Under the pieces are notes generated by a model, which saw only the letters and a list, made by a program, of their open reading frames with translations, was not told the origin of the DNA and searched no databases. Shown piece after piece: positions 35,101 through 43,374 of a stretch of DNA of 64,000 nt. Both the position numbers and the translations under genes were made by a program. How positions within the stretch are numbered: the stretch's first letter is position 1; the number at the start of each line of letters is the position of its first letter. The stretch comes from Chryseobacterium sp. StRB126. GTDB taxonomy: Bacteria > Bacteroidota > Bacteroidia > Flavobacteriales > Weeksellaceae. The DNA is taken from contig NZ_AP014624.1 of NCBI RefSeq assembly GCF_000829375.1, positions 4,092,001 through 4,156,000 on the forward strand, read 5' to 3'.

Positions 35101-36455
35101 CTCATGTAGCGGATATGGAACCGGTAATCCCGATGACCATGATCTTTGAGCAGCTGGCAGAAATTGCAGAAGCGGAAATCCCGGGAACACAGGTTCATAA
35201 AATCATGAACGTAAGTGTATTCCAATGGATGAACGTAGCGCAGCCTTTTGAGAAAACTGTGAAAGGACAATGGCGTGGTGAAAATCATGCGTATCTGGAT
35301 ATTGAGAACTTCGCTAATGCAGAAGTCACCTTAAAATCCGGTCCTGTTCCTACTCCAACCTTCAATCTTTCCATTGGTGATCTTTTACCAATTGAAAAAA
35401 CCCCTGAAGAAATCTACGATATGCACATGTTCCATGGTGACAAATACCAGGGAATTACTGAAGTTTCAGCGGTTGGAACCAAAGGAATTATAGGAAAGAT
35501 CAAAGGAAATGGCGGAAAAGGGTCTCTGCTGGACAATGCCGGACAGTTATTCGGGCTTTGGTTACAGCTAACTTTAGTGAAAGACCGTATCGCCTTCCCG
35601 GTGAAGATCAGAGACATTGAATTCTTCGGAGACATGCACGATCAGGAAGGTATTTTTGAATGTACCTGTATGCAGACTGAGCTTAATGATGAATTTGCCA
35701 TTGCTAATATCGTTCTTAAAAGAGACGGAAAAGTATGGTGTGCCATCACAGGCTGGCAGAACAGAAGACTGGAAATTGATGCCGCCTTATGGAATGTTTC
35801 CATGTCACCATTGCATAACCGCCTTTCTGAAGAGATTGCTCCTGAAGTATTCTTCTTCCACCAGGCGTATACCAGAGTCGCTTCATGGGATTTTATCCTG
35901 AAAAGATATTTCAACCAGACGGAAAAACAGCATCATCAACAATTATTACCGAACAAGAAGAAAAACTGGATGGTAAGCCGTGTGGCGGTGAAAGATGCCG
36001 TGAGAAACCTTCTTCGTCAGGAAAAAAATCTTGCCTGCTTCCCGATCACCTTTGAGATCCGTTCCGATGAAGTGGGGAAACCTTACCTCATCAGTGATTT
36101 TACAGAAGATATTCATATTTCACTCGCTCACAAAGGAAAAGAAGCCGTGGGGATTGCGAGATATGGCAAATCTGTAGGAATCGATATGGAACTCATGGAA
36201 GAACGCAGCTCAGGATTCTATGATCTGGTATTTACAGACCATGAATTAGCCTTATTAAAAGGAAAAGATCAGGCAGAATGGACCACCCGTTTCTGGGTAG
36301 CGAAGGAAGCCTACGGAAAATTCTTAGGAACCGGACTGAAAGGGAATCCAAAAGCCTTTGAAGTAGAACAAATAAAAGACGATCACTTGTGGATCAACAA
36401 CATTGAAATCAAAACTGTTAAACATAAAAATTATATTATCGGATGGACACTGTAA
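32190..36455 (+). CDS. Polyketide synthase subunit: KS-AT-DH-phosphopantetheinyl transferase
   Basis: A 1421-residue protein. The ATG at 32190 (MKKTDVAVVGLSC) is chosen because it directly begins the ketosynthase fold, leaving a 19-base gap to the first synthase gene. Domains: ketosynthase (1-430) with Cys207 (DAACASA) and His342 (EAHGTG), so it is active in form and not a chain-length-factor; a short acyltransferase (about 530-860) with GHSLGE Ser605 and GFHSP; a PS-DH dehydratase hotdog region (about 945-1205) with HPYLIDHSL (His955); and a C-terminal Sfp-type phosphopantetheinyl transferase (about 1230-1421) with GIDMELMEE and WVAKEAYGK. The last domain would load the phosphopantetheine arm on the operon's carrier domains. 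No carrier domain is present, so it must work with the ACPs of the first gene and the free ACP. Confidence 0.88.
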   Translation: MKKTDVAVVGLSCVFPGAQDAQTFWQNIVNKVDSTQSAPADRIDPVHFSDATNPVDRFYCKRGGFIPDYEFNPTTFGILPLAVEGTEPDHLLTLDLVQKALEDAGVFQKKTSLEKAGIIIGKGNYTGPGATRAIEIVRTGEQISSLLQELLPQVSSADIEKVKHAFQERKGRFAADTAMGLIPNLVASLVANRFDLGGVAFTVDAACASALIAVDHAVQELQRGRSDMMIAGGVHTGQNAAFWSIFAQLGAMSRQEQIKPFSRDADGLLIGEGCGFVVLKRLEDAVRDQDKIYAVIKGVGVSSDGNGTSVMSPSVKGQLKALEQAWINADLDKNKVGYLEAHGTGTPLGDKTELQTLAQFFGKEEAAPAAGIGSVKSNIGHAMPAAGIAGLIKTCLALHHDTLPPTLYCENPTADMQNTRFEPVQEAKNWSKTGLPKVAAVNAFGFGGINAHVVLEGYDMPKKDKVLLLARPTQAELVSALQNNDTTLGEGDFRIAIFDPTPARVEKALKIVSKNLIWKNKQDIWYTSTPLLKDGGKVAFVFPGLDGLAKGEVDSVSRYFGLTAPIETEGEGLLTDALNIFNNCSILDNSLKKLGIIPDMNAGHSLGEWLAGYSSELAEANSVKALIDVLNPETFELKDSKFIAIGAGINVVQPFITEISDLYISNDNCPNQVILCGSNAALDELVPLLKSKQIFHQVLPFQSGFHSPFIADKLDVILAGMEKAQFQKTKIPLWSATTLEPYPADQAAIRKLSAEHLVEPVRFRELTDKLYEEGARVFIQVGTGGLIGFIDDTLKGKAFSTIPSSVPTRSALAQLQRVVASLFVEGKTIALDFLEVQQHSKKAQGKGIKLELGSPIIRNFKEVKALAQAFETPKQYTASASAMTAKSGHPLVQAFQDNVNDMIRMQEEVLTLFQNRPEITIPRPAQVAPVAQHAAPQAPRSTTFSKDLYVTLESHPYLIDHSLLRQPKGWAHVADMEPVIPMTMIFEQLAEIAEAEIPGTQVHKIMNVSVFQWMNVAQPFEKTVKGQWRGENHAYLDIENFANAEVTLKSGPVPTPTFNLSIGDLLPIEKTPEEIYDMHMFHGDKYQGITEVSAVGTKGIIGKIKGNGGKGSLLDNAGQLFGLWLQLTLVKDRIAFPVKIRDIEFFGDMHDQEGIFECTCMQTELNDEFAIANIVLKRDGKVWCAITGWQNRRLEIDAALWNVSMSPLHNRLSEEIAPEVFFFHQAYTRVASWDFILKRYFNQTEKQHHQQLLPNKKKNWMVSRVAVKDAVRNLLRQEKNLACFPITFEIRSDEVGKPYLISDFTEDIHISLAHKGKEAVGIARYGKSVGIDMELMEERSSGFYDLVFTDHELALLKGKDQAEWTTRFWVAKEAYGKFLGTGLKGNPKAFEVEQIKDDHLWINNIEIKTVKHKNYIIGWTL

Positions 36456-36742
36456 ACGCAACATTAAAAATGAACCACGAAGAACTTTTTACTTTATTAA
36501 AAGGTTTTATTACTGAAGTGATAGGTGCTGAATTTGTAGAGGAGATGGACATTACTCCGGAAAGTTCATTCACCAAAGATCTTGAAATGGACAGCATTGA
36601 GATTGTCTCTTTCTCTGAAAAGATTAAGGCGCATTTTGGCGATCAGATCGACTTTACAGGTTGGTTATCTTCTATGGATCTTGACCAGCTTATTAATCTT
36701 GACCTTAGTATGATCATCAATTATATCTACGAATGCCAATAA
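36443..36742 (+). CDS. Free acyl carrier protein
   Basis: A 99-residue acyl carrier protein with the attachment motif EMDSIEIVSF (Ser51 counted from the first ATG). A second ATG nine codons in (MNHEELF) gives a 90-residue protein of more usual length. The first ATG overlaps the end of the previous gene by 13 bases, typical of translational coupling. The DSIE motif differs from the DSIKR of the PUFA-type carrier domains, so it is probably used by a different partner, such as the hydrolase, glycosyltransferases or acyltransferases that follow. This last point is inference. Confidence 0.85.
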   Translation: MDTVNATLKMNHEELFTLLKGFITEVIGAEFVEEMDITPESSFTKDLEMDSIEIVSFSEKIKAHFGDQIDFTGWLSSMDLDQLINLDLSMIINYIYECQ

Positions 36743-37515
36743 TCACTGTCAATAACAGACAAGTTCATATACAGGAACTCAATAAAGGTGCCGAACAAAC
36801 CGTGGTCTTAATCCACGGGATGTTCAGTAACCTGTCCATTTATTATTTTAATATTGCCCCTATTCTGGCAAAACATTTCCATGTGGTGATGTACGATCTG
36901 AAAAGTCACGGGATGAGTGAACGCTTTTTGGATGGGTACGACCTTGAAAACATGTCATCCGATCTGATGAGTTTAATGGATCACCTTCAACTGGAAAAAG
37001 TACATCTTGTAGGCTATAGCTTCGGTGGTCTTATTGCTTTGAAAACAGCATTGAAATACCCTGAACGCGTTAATCAACTGGTGGTGATGGAAGCTCCGGA
37101 TCCTCAGGACGAAAAAGCCCGTAACATCATTGATGAGTACAGCAAGGAATTCCTTGAGCATTATGTAGCCAATTTTACAGATACTACCAAAGTGCAGATG
37201 GGCAAAAGACAAATGGAAAAGAACCATCGTATGTATGAGTTTCTGTTTAATCAAACCAGCATCAAAGCAGATATGATTAAGGAAAAACATTTCCTTGGTG
37301 AAGCCGATTTCAATGGATTGACGGCTTCCACGTTATTGCTTTACGGTGCTGATTCCAACTGCAGACCTACAGGAGAATGGCTGCAGGCTCAAATCGGTTC
37401 ATCCGAACTTGAATTAATCTCCGGCGATCACAATATCCCTATCCAGGAACCTCAGCTGATCGCAGAGACGATCGCTCAGTTTTTATCTAATATCTTAACG
37501 AAGAACCATGGCTAA
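36733..37515 (+). CDS. Alpha/beta hydrolase, possible chain-release thioesterase
   Basis: A 260-residue alpha/beta-hydrolase. Visible are the oxyanion-loop motif VLIHGMFSN, the nucleophile elbow GYSFGG (Ser96), and a late catalytic histidine near SGDHNIP. It has no signal peptide, so it is cytosolic. It overlaps the ACP gene by 10 bases and the glycosyltransferase gene by 8 bases. In this position it may release the acyl chain from the carrier protein or move it to an alcohol acceptor. Family alone would also allow an esterase or haloperoxidase-like role. Confidence 0.8.
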   Translation: MPIITVNNRQVHIQELNKGAEQTVVLIHGMFSNLSIYYFNIAPILAKHFHVVMYDLKSHGMSERFLDGYDLENMSSDLMSLMDHLQLEKVHLVGYSFGGLIALKTALKYPERVNQLVVMEAPDPQDEKARNIIDEYSKEFLEHYVANFTDTTKVQMGKRQMEKNHRMYEFLFNQTSIKADMIKEKHFLGEADFNGLTASTLLLYGADSNCRPTGEWLQAQIGSSELELISGDHNIPIQEPQLIAETIAQFLSNILTKNHG

Positions 37516-39910
37516 ATTTGCATTTATAGTTCCACCCTTGACAGGACATGTCAATCCTACCCTAAGCATCGGTGCTACGCTGTTGGAAAGAGGACATGAA
37601 GTAGCCTGGATCAGTCTTGACCCTACTTTAGGGGCTAAACTTCCGGAGGGCGGAAAATTATTATTGATCCAATATGATCAGACCGACGAAGAAAAGAAAG
37701 AAAGCGAACAGTATCTCGATATTATTTCCAAAAAAGTGGTCTACGGAATCGACAGCGTGAAGTTCCTTTACGAGGAAGTTCTTATTCCACTGAACAGACA
37801 TTACTATAAAGGAATTGTTGCTTTATTAAAAACATACCAACCCGATTTGATTATCGGTGACCACCAGTTATTTGCTGCTCCGGTAGCTGCCAAAGCATTA
37901 GGTATTCCTTACGCAACTTCAGTTACCGCTCCGGCTGCCATTAAAATCATGAATGAACTGCCTAAAGTTCACGAATGGGAAGTGAATCAAATCCTAGATT
38001 TACAGAAAGAGCTTGGTTTTCATGAAGAACGTTCTCTGGCAACTTCAGACCTGTTGACGCTTGTTTTAACCTCAAATTATTTCTTTGGGGAAATGGAAGA
38101 TCTAGCTCCTCAATATCAATTCACGGGACCAGTTCTTACAGAGCGTCGCATCTCTTGTGAATTTGATTGGGAAAGATTAAAAAATGCTACCAACAAAAAG
38201 ATTTTAGTAAGCATCGGAACCACTTTCGATCACGATCATAAAAAAGCATTCTTCCAAAAGGTTGTAGATGCTTTTAAAGATGAAGATTTAACGGTTGTAG
38301 TGGTTTCTGACCCACAACTTTTCGAGCAATGGCCGGATAACTTCATGGTGTACCAGCAGGTTCCTCAGTTGGATCTGTTACCTCATCTTGATGGGGTGGT
38401 TTGCCATGGCGGTCACAATACCGTTTCTGAAACTTTATCCAACGGAATTCCTTTGGTGGTAATTCCTATTGCGTATGATCAGTCGCACGTTGCAGGACGT
38501 GTTGTGCGTACAGAAGCGGGTGAAAGACTTAATTTCAACAGATTTAAAGCCAATCATCTGAGAGAGGCAGTACAACAAATATTAAATAACCCGGGCTATC
38601 GTGAGGCAGCTCAAAAAGTAGGACAATCTTTTATGGAAGCAGGAGGAGCATCTACAGCCGCTAATTTATTGGAAGAAGCCATCACAAAGACTTCAAAACC
38701 GGAAAAACCGTCTAAATTCTTATTTGTTATTCCCCCATTTTTCGGACATGTGAGCCCTACATTAAGTGTGGGAGCCAGTCTGATTGCCCGTGGCCATGAA
38801 GTAAAATGGTTCGGAATTACGCCTTTAGACAGCAAACATATTCCGGAAGGAGGCTCTTATTTTTATCCTGAAGAAGATCTTATTCCGTATCAGGAAGAAA
38901 TCGCCCGCATTTTAAAAAGACAGGATGACGGTCCGGCTTGTTCAGGCCCTGAAGTGATGAAACTTGCTTTGGAAGAAACCTATGTTCCTTTCGCTAAAAT
39001 GATGATGCCGGGATTAACCCGATTAACAGAAAGCTGGATGCCTGATGTGATCGTAAATGACTGTATTACTTTTGGCGGTGCGCTTTTCGCTCACAAACAC
39101 AACATTCCTTGTGTAACGACCACGCCTGTTCCACCGGACGTTATGGGTGACACTGAAAAAAGTGCCCCTAAAATCTGGGAATGGCAGCAAAACCTCATCA
39201 AAGACCTGCAAAAAGAAGTAGGCATTCATGAAGAAGGTATTTATATCCATTCGCATAAACTGAATATGGTATTTACATCACAAGCCTTTGCCGGTTTTGA
39301 TACCGTACCATCTCACATGAAATTTGTAGGCCCTGTAAAAGGTCGTCCGAACGACGCTCCTTTTGACTGGGATAAATTAAATGCTTCCACCACTCCAAAG
39401 ATCTTTGTATCGCTGGGAACTTTATTGGTGGACATCAGAAAAGCATTTTTTGAAAAGATTATTGCAGCATTTAAAGATCAACCGGTAACGGTGATTGCCG
39501 CTACTCCACCGGAAATCTTTGAAGAATGGCCGGAAAACTTTATTGTCAACAGCTTTGTCCCTCAATCTGCGGTAATGCAAAGAATGGATATGGTAATCTG
39601 CCACGGTGGTTTCAATACCGTAAATGATACTTTCCGTAACGGGTTACCGATGTTGATCACGCCTATTGCTTATGATCATTTCCATATTGCGAAATTAATT
39701 GAGCAGGCAGGTTGCGGAATCAGCATCCGATACAAGAGACTGCGTGTAGAAGCACTTCGTGAAACCGTTTTTGAATTACTGGAAAATCCTAAATACAGAG
39801 CTGCCGCTCAGGAAGTTCGAAATACCTTCAATCTTGCCGGAGGTAATGATAAAGCGGTAGAATTGTTAGAAAACTTTGTACAGGAACATTCCACATTAGC
39901 GTCTGTATAG
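37508..39910 (+). CDS. Two fused GT1 (MGT-type) glycosyltransferases
   Basis: An 800-residue protein made of two complete UDP-glycosyltransferase (GT1, MGT) units joined head to tail. Unit 1 spans about residues 1-397 and begins MAKFAFIVPPLTGHVNPTLS. Unit 2 spans about 402-800 and begins SKFLFVIPPFFGHVSPTLSV. Each has the donor-binding signature near its end: CHGGHNTVSETLSNGIP near residue 300 and CHGGFNTVNDTFRNGLP near 700, each followed by a conserved PIAYD motif. GT1 enzymes transfer a sugar from a nucleotide donor to a lipid, polyketide or carotenoid hydroxyl. Two units in one chain suggest two successive sugars or two acceptor positions. The gene is coupled by overlap to the hydrolase, and the next gene follows after 3 bases. 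Confidence 0.9.
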   Translation: MAKFAFIVPPLTGHVNPTLSIGATLLERGHEVAWISLDPTLGAKLPEGGKLLLIQYDQTDEEKKESEQYLDIISKKVVYGIDSVKFLYEEVLIPLNRHYYKGIVALLKTYQPDLIIGDHQLFAAPVAAKALGIPYATSVTAPAAIKIMNELPKVHEWEVNQILDLQKELGFHEERSLATSDLLTLVLTSNYFFGEMEDLAPQYQFTGPVLTERRISCEFDWERLKNATNKKILVSIGTTFDHDHKKAFFQKVVDAFKDEDLTVVVVSDPQLFEQWPDNFMVYQQVPQLDLLPHLDGVVCHGGHNTVSETLSNGIPLVVIPIAYDQSHVAGRVVRTEAGERLNFNRFKANHLREAVQQILNNPGYREAAQKVGQSFMEAGGASTAANLLEEAITKTSKPEKPSKFLFVIPPFFGHVSPTLSVGASLIARGHEVKWFGITPLDSKHIPEGGSYFYPEEDLIPYQEEIARILKRQDDGPACSGPEVMKLALEETYVPFAKMMMPGLTRLTESWMPDVIVNDCITFGGALFAHKHNIPCVTTTPVPPDVMGDTEKSAPKIWEWQQNLIKDLQKEVGIHEEGIYIHSHKLNMVFTSQAFAGFDTVPSHMKFVGPVKGRPNDAPFDWDKLNASTTPKIFVSLGTLLVDIRKAFFEKIIAAFKDQPVTVIAATPPEIFEEWPENFIVNSFVPQSAVMQRMDMVICHGGFNTVNDTFRNGLPMLITPIAYDHFHIAKLIEQAGCGISIRYKRLRVEALRETVFELLENPKYRAAAQEVRNTFNLAGGNDKAVELLENFVQEHSTLASV

Positions 39911-39913
39911 CCT

Positions 39914-41197
39914 ATGAACCAACCTATTAAAAGAAGATTATTATTTGGTGAGCGAATGTTACTGGGAGACGGAACAGAACCGTTCAATGCGGTGATCCCT
40001 TTCAGGCTCAGAGGTACCTTTACACTGAAGGATATCCAGCAGGCTTTGGCTCAGATCCAGCAAAAACATCCATGGTTAAGAGCGCTTATTGCTCACGATG
40101 ATCAAAATATCCCGTGGTTTGATGTTCCTGAAAACCCGATCTCCATTCCGGTGCGAATTATCGCCAGAAAAGGAGAAGATCAGTGGCAGGAAGAATCCAA
40201 AAGGGAATGGAATACTTTATTCGATCCTAAAAAATTGCCTCTTATCCGGTTTGTCTGGATCAAGGGGGAAGACGTTTCTGACATGCTGTTTGCGTTCCAC
40301 CATTGTTTATGCGATGGTGGTTCTGCAATGGCTTTCCTTTATGAATTTTTAAAAGTATTGGATAATCCAAAAGCCGATATCGGGATAGAAAGTCCTATTT
40401 TAGGCATTCAGGATGTGGTTCCGGCGAATATTTTAAACAGCCGAAAGCAAAAATTAAAAGCTAAATTCATCGGAAGATTAGCGGCTACAGCCATTAAGGT
40501 TATTCCTACCGGTAAAAAATCCATTGATCGTCAAAATGATTATTTAATCAACTGGAAAGTGGATGAAACTGTAAGCCAGCAACTGATTTCCTATTGTAAA
40601 TCCAATGGTGCTACCGTGAACACGTTCTTAAGTGCCGCTTTACTTCAGGCATTCAAAAAAGTAAAAGGAACCGGAGCTTTTAATAAAGTATCCTGTCCTG
40701 TAGATATCAGACGTTTTGCTAACCAGATCAAAAACGACCATATTTTTGCTTTTGGATTGATGATCGTAGTTTCTGCCAATGAAAAGCTGAGCTTTATAGA
40801 AAATTTACATGCCATGCAGGCTTCTGTAGAGCGTAAAACCTCTAAGCTCGATCCTTATATCACCATGATGGTGATGGAATCCGGGCATGATGCGCTGAAC
40901 AATTTCACCAAGCTTTTAAAGAACGGAAAATCCTCTAACGACTGTATGTTTTCCAATCTGGGACGCATTCAGATCCCGCATGAGTATAAAGAATTTTCGG
41001 TGGATACTATTTTCAGTCCATCGGTCATTGGGCCGTTAGGGAATACGACAACAATGGTAGTTTCAACGTACCGTGGGAAAATGGATTTTTCATTTGTAGG
41101 AAGTGAAGGATATCTGCCTTATACCGACGCCATGGCGATTCGTGATGAAGTTATGAAGATCATTAAAACCCAACTGGAATATATCGCCGTATCATGA
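39914..41197 (+). CDS. PapA/condensation-type acyltransferase 1
   Basis: A 427-residue protein of the CoA- or ACP-dependent acyltransferase superfamily (condensation, chloramphenicol-acetyltransferase and PapA fold). The catalytic motif is HHCLCDG at residues 129-135, with the general-base histidine at 130. The late FSNLGRIQIP segment is also typical of PapA/alcohol-acyltransferase proteins. PapA enzymes acylate hydroxyls of glycolipids and polyketides. In this operon it would add an acyl chain to the sugar or the polyketide. It is directly followed by a paralogue with an ATGA overlap. Confidence 0.8.
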   Translation: MNQPIKRRLLFGERMLLGDGTEPFNAVIPFRLRGTFTLKDIQQALAQIQQKHPWLRALIAHDDQNIPWFDVPENPISIPVRIIARKGEDQWQEESKREWNTLFDPKKLPLIRFVWIKGEDVSDMLFAFHHCLCDGGSAMAFLYEFLKVLDNPKADIGIESPILGIQDVVPANILNSRKQKLKAKFIGRLAATAIKVIPTGKKSIDRQNDYLINWKVDETVSQQLISYCKSNGATVNTFLSAALLQAFKKVKGTGAFNKVSCPVDIRRFANQIKNDHIFAFGLMIVVSANEKLSFIENLHAMQASVERKTSKLDPYITMMVMESGHDALNNFTKLLKNGKSSNDCMFSNLGRIQIPHEYKEFSVDTIFSPSVIGPLGNTTTMVVSTYRGKMDFSFVGSEGYLPYTDAMAIRDEVMKIIKTQLEYIAVS

Positions 41198-42444
41198 TCA
41201 AAAGAAAACTAATGATGGTGGAGAGGATCATGTATGTAGATCCCGAAACGCCCGTAAACTGCGTATTTGCAGCTAAAATAAAAGGAGAAATTCCGGAGCA
41301 GAATTTTAAAACTGCTCTGGAAAAAATCCAGCAGAAGCATCCTATGCTGAGAGTGGTCGTAGATAGCAAAAGTGAGAAATATCCTTTTTTTAAAGAAAAA
41401 AAAGACATCGCTCCTATCCCACTCCGCATTGTAGAAAGAAAAACGGACGAAGACTGGCTTACAGAATCCCAGAAAGAATGGAAAATCTTATTTGAGGAAG
41501 AAAATACACCTCTCGCCCGTTTAGTTTGGGTAAGAGGACAGAACGTTTCTGAGGTCTTTTGGGTAATGCCCCATTGCATCTCAGACGGAACCACCGGAGT
41601 GACTTTGATGAAGGAAATTCTTCAGCTTTTGGATGATCCTTCTTTGGAATTAGAACCTTATGAGGCTTTCCAATCTGTAGATGAGTTTTTACCCTCTAAC
41701 TTTAATGTAAAAAGTAAGAAATTCAAAGCCAAACTTTATCTGACGTTTGCCAGGTTCTTCTTTATGCTACAGCAAAAAAGTAAAAAGAGAAACCTTGGAA
41801 AAGACTATGTCCTTCACCAAAAACTGGATCCGGCAACCACGACTCAAATTACTGAAAGATGTAAAGCCAATGGCATTTCCGTACATGCTTTACTTTGTTC
41901 TGCGTTCATGCAGGCATTCCAGGAAGTAAAAGGGAAAGAAGCCAAAGGAAAAGTGATCAGTCCGGTGGATGTGCGTCATTTTATTCCGGAGATCAAAGAA
42001 GATCATTTATTTGCTTTTGCCCCAACGGTTGACCTTGCGATTAAAAAAGGAAGTTCCGATCTGTTGAACAATGCCAAACAGATTAAAGAAGACCTTACTC
42101 AGAAAATAGGAAAAATGGAAGCCCGCGAACTGCTGTGGATGGGTGAACAGATGCACCCGATTGTGGACCGTATGATCTCCATGCTTAAATCAAGCAATGG
42201 CGGCCATGATGTAACCCTATCCAATATGGGTAGGATCAACATCCCGAACGAATATAAAAACTTCAGCATTGAAACCATTTTCAGCCCTACGGTAGCCTTC
42301 CCATGGCTGAACTCAAATACTTTGGTGACTACCACGTACAACCATCAGATGGATTTTATATTTTTGTCCAACGAAGACTTCCTTCCCAAAGCGGAAGCCG
42401 CCAAAATAAAAGAGAAAGCCATAGCGCTAATGACCGCCTCATGA
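41194..42444 (+). CDS. PapA/condensation-type acyltransferase 2 with variant active-site motif
   Basis: A 416-residue paralogue of the preceding protein, aligned over its whole length. The motif reads PHCISDG at residues 126-132: the first histidine of HHxxxDG is proline, but the general-base histidine (127) and the Asp-Gly are kept, so it is likely still active. It has the same late SNMGRINIP segment. It overlaps gene 1 by ATGA and the following membrane gene by ATGA. Two different enzymes would let the pathway attach two different acyl chains or acylate two positions. Confidence 0.78.
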   Translation: MIKRKLMMVERIMYVDPETPVNCVFAAKIKGEIPEQNFKTALEKIQQKHPMLRVVVDSKSEKYPFFKEKKDIAPIPLRIVERKTDEDWLTESQKEWKILFEEENTPLARLVWVRGQNVSEVFWVMPHCISDGTTGVTLMKEILQLLDDPSLELEPYEAFQSVDEFLPSNFNVKSKKFKAKLYLTFARFFFMLQQKSKKRNLGKDYVLHQKLDPATTTQITERCKANGISVHALLCSAFMQAFQEVKGKEAKGKVISPVDVRHFIPEIKEDHLFAFAPTVDLAIKKGSSDLLNNAKQIKEDLTQKIGKMEARELLWMGEQMHPIVDRMISMLKSSNGGHDVTLSNMGRINIPNEYKNFSIETIFSPTVAFPWLNSNTLVTTTYNHQMDFIFLSNEDFLPKAEAAKIKEKAIALMTAS

Positions 42445-42992
42445 AATTGAAATTTAAGCCGAAGCCACCTAAAAAGCTCAAAAAAACTACCCTCAAACGC
42501 TTTCTCATCAAGCGTACGATTTATTATGTCCTTCCCAATGTATTTTTCAATTTCATCATCGCCTATGCCAGCTTCAAAGAATTAGGCTACACCCATTTCT
42601 TCTCCGGTGAGCAGAACCTGGCCCGCCTTACCTTACCCATGGCTTTATTTCTCCCCGTTGTCCTCACCATAGACATCCTCAAAAGAGTAACCGATGCCGC
42701 CGGACAAGGCGCCATTGAGTTTACCGTAGACGAACAATTGAATATTAAAAAATTAATGACCAAGCTGAGTATCCTGCATGGCGTGATTACCTGTTCTTTG
42801 GTATTAGTTATGCTTTTCTTAGGGCAATATAATTTTTCTAAGGATTATAAACTGGATGCTACGGCGATGGCTGTAGTAGTGGGAACACTGGCTGGAATTT
42901 TGTCTGTAGTGTTTGTGTATTTGCCGGTGTGGAGGCTGAGGAGGTGGATGTGTAGGAGGGTAAATACAATGACTTTAGATATGAATAAATAA
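42441..42992 (+). CDS. Small four-TM membrane protein, last gene of the polyketide operon
   Basis: A 183-residue protein with a strongly basic N-terminus (MKLKFKPKPPKKLKKTTLKR) and about four hydrophobic segments. No family was recognised. The ATG at 42441 overlaps the preceding stop (ATGA), so it belongs to the operon and probably acts with the product at the inner membrane, e.g. anchoring or handing on the lipid. No transport motif is visible. A longer frame starting at 42303 overlaps the previous gene and is not credible. Confidence 0.7.
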   Translation: MKLKFKPKPPKKLKKTTLKRFLIKRTIYYVLPNVFFNFIIAYASFKELGYTHFFSGEQNLARLTLPMALFLPVVLTIDILKRVTDAAGQGAIEFTVDEQLNIKKLMTKLSILHGVITCSLVLVMLFLGQYNFSKDYKLDATAMAVVVGTLAGILSVVFVYLPVWRLRRWMCRRVNTMTLDMNK

Positions 42993-43027
42993 ACTCTTCA
43001 TGATAAATAATTAGAAGAGTTTATTTA
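42986..43027. terminator. Bidirectional terminator at the end of the polyketide operon
   Basis: A perfect 14-base stem (TAAATAAACTCTTC and its complement) with a 14-base loop, sitting between the last operon gene and a converging minus-strand gene. Its left arm includes the stop codon of the membrane protein, and A- and T-rich arms allow function in both directions. Confidence 0.7.
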
Positions 43028-43040
43028 CTTTCATAACTTT

Positions 43041-43298
43041 TTAATCTTTCACAACTTCAAAAGGCCAAGTATAATGGCTGGAAGCAAAAGGACGTTTTCC
43101 TTCCGGATAAACTATTTTAGCTTTTATTCTAAATTTTGTTCCTACAGGAAAATCATTAGATAGCACTTTGGAGCATTGTACAAACATCGTTTCCAAATAG
43201 GGATCTTGATCAGGAAGAGGCTTAATGTGAACTGGTCCATGCTTGCCTCTTTCATTAGTTAATACACTTTGTACAATAATGTAATCATATTCTTCCAT
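43041..43298 (-). CDS. Unrecognised 85-residue protein
   Basis: A small soluble protein that is not recognised. The predicted chain is mainly beta-strand, with YDYIIVQSVLTNERG at the start, a central PLPDQDPYLETMFVQCSKVL, and GTKFRIKAKIVYPEGKRP near the end, ending in a WPFEVVKD motif. It is the last gene of the minus-strand row beginning with hsdM, 76 bases behind the DUF5655 protein, so it may belong to the defence operon or be an unrelated gene. The composition is protein-like and it has a short AT-rich leader. Confidence 0.5.
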   Translation of the reverse strand: MEEYDYIIVQSVLTNERGKHGPVHIKPLPDQDPYLETMFVQCSKVLSNDFPVGTKFRIKAKIVYPEGKRPFASSHYTWPFEVVKD

Positions 43299-43374
43299 GA
43301 TATTTAGTTTTTATATTTACTCAAATATAAGCTTAAATCAAAGTATAACAAATACCTAATTTCCAACAACAATA

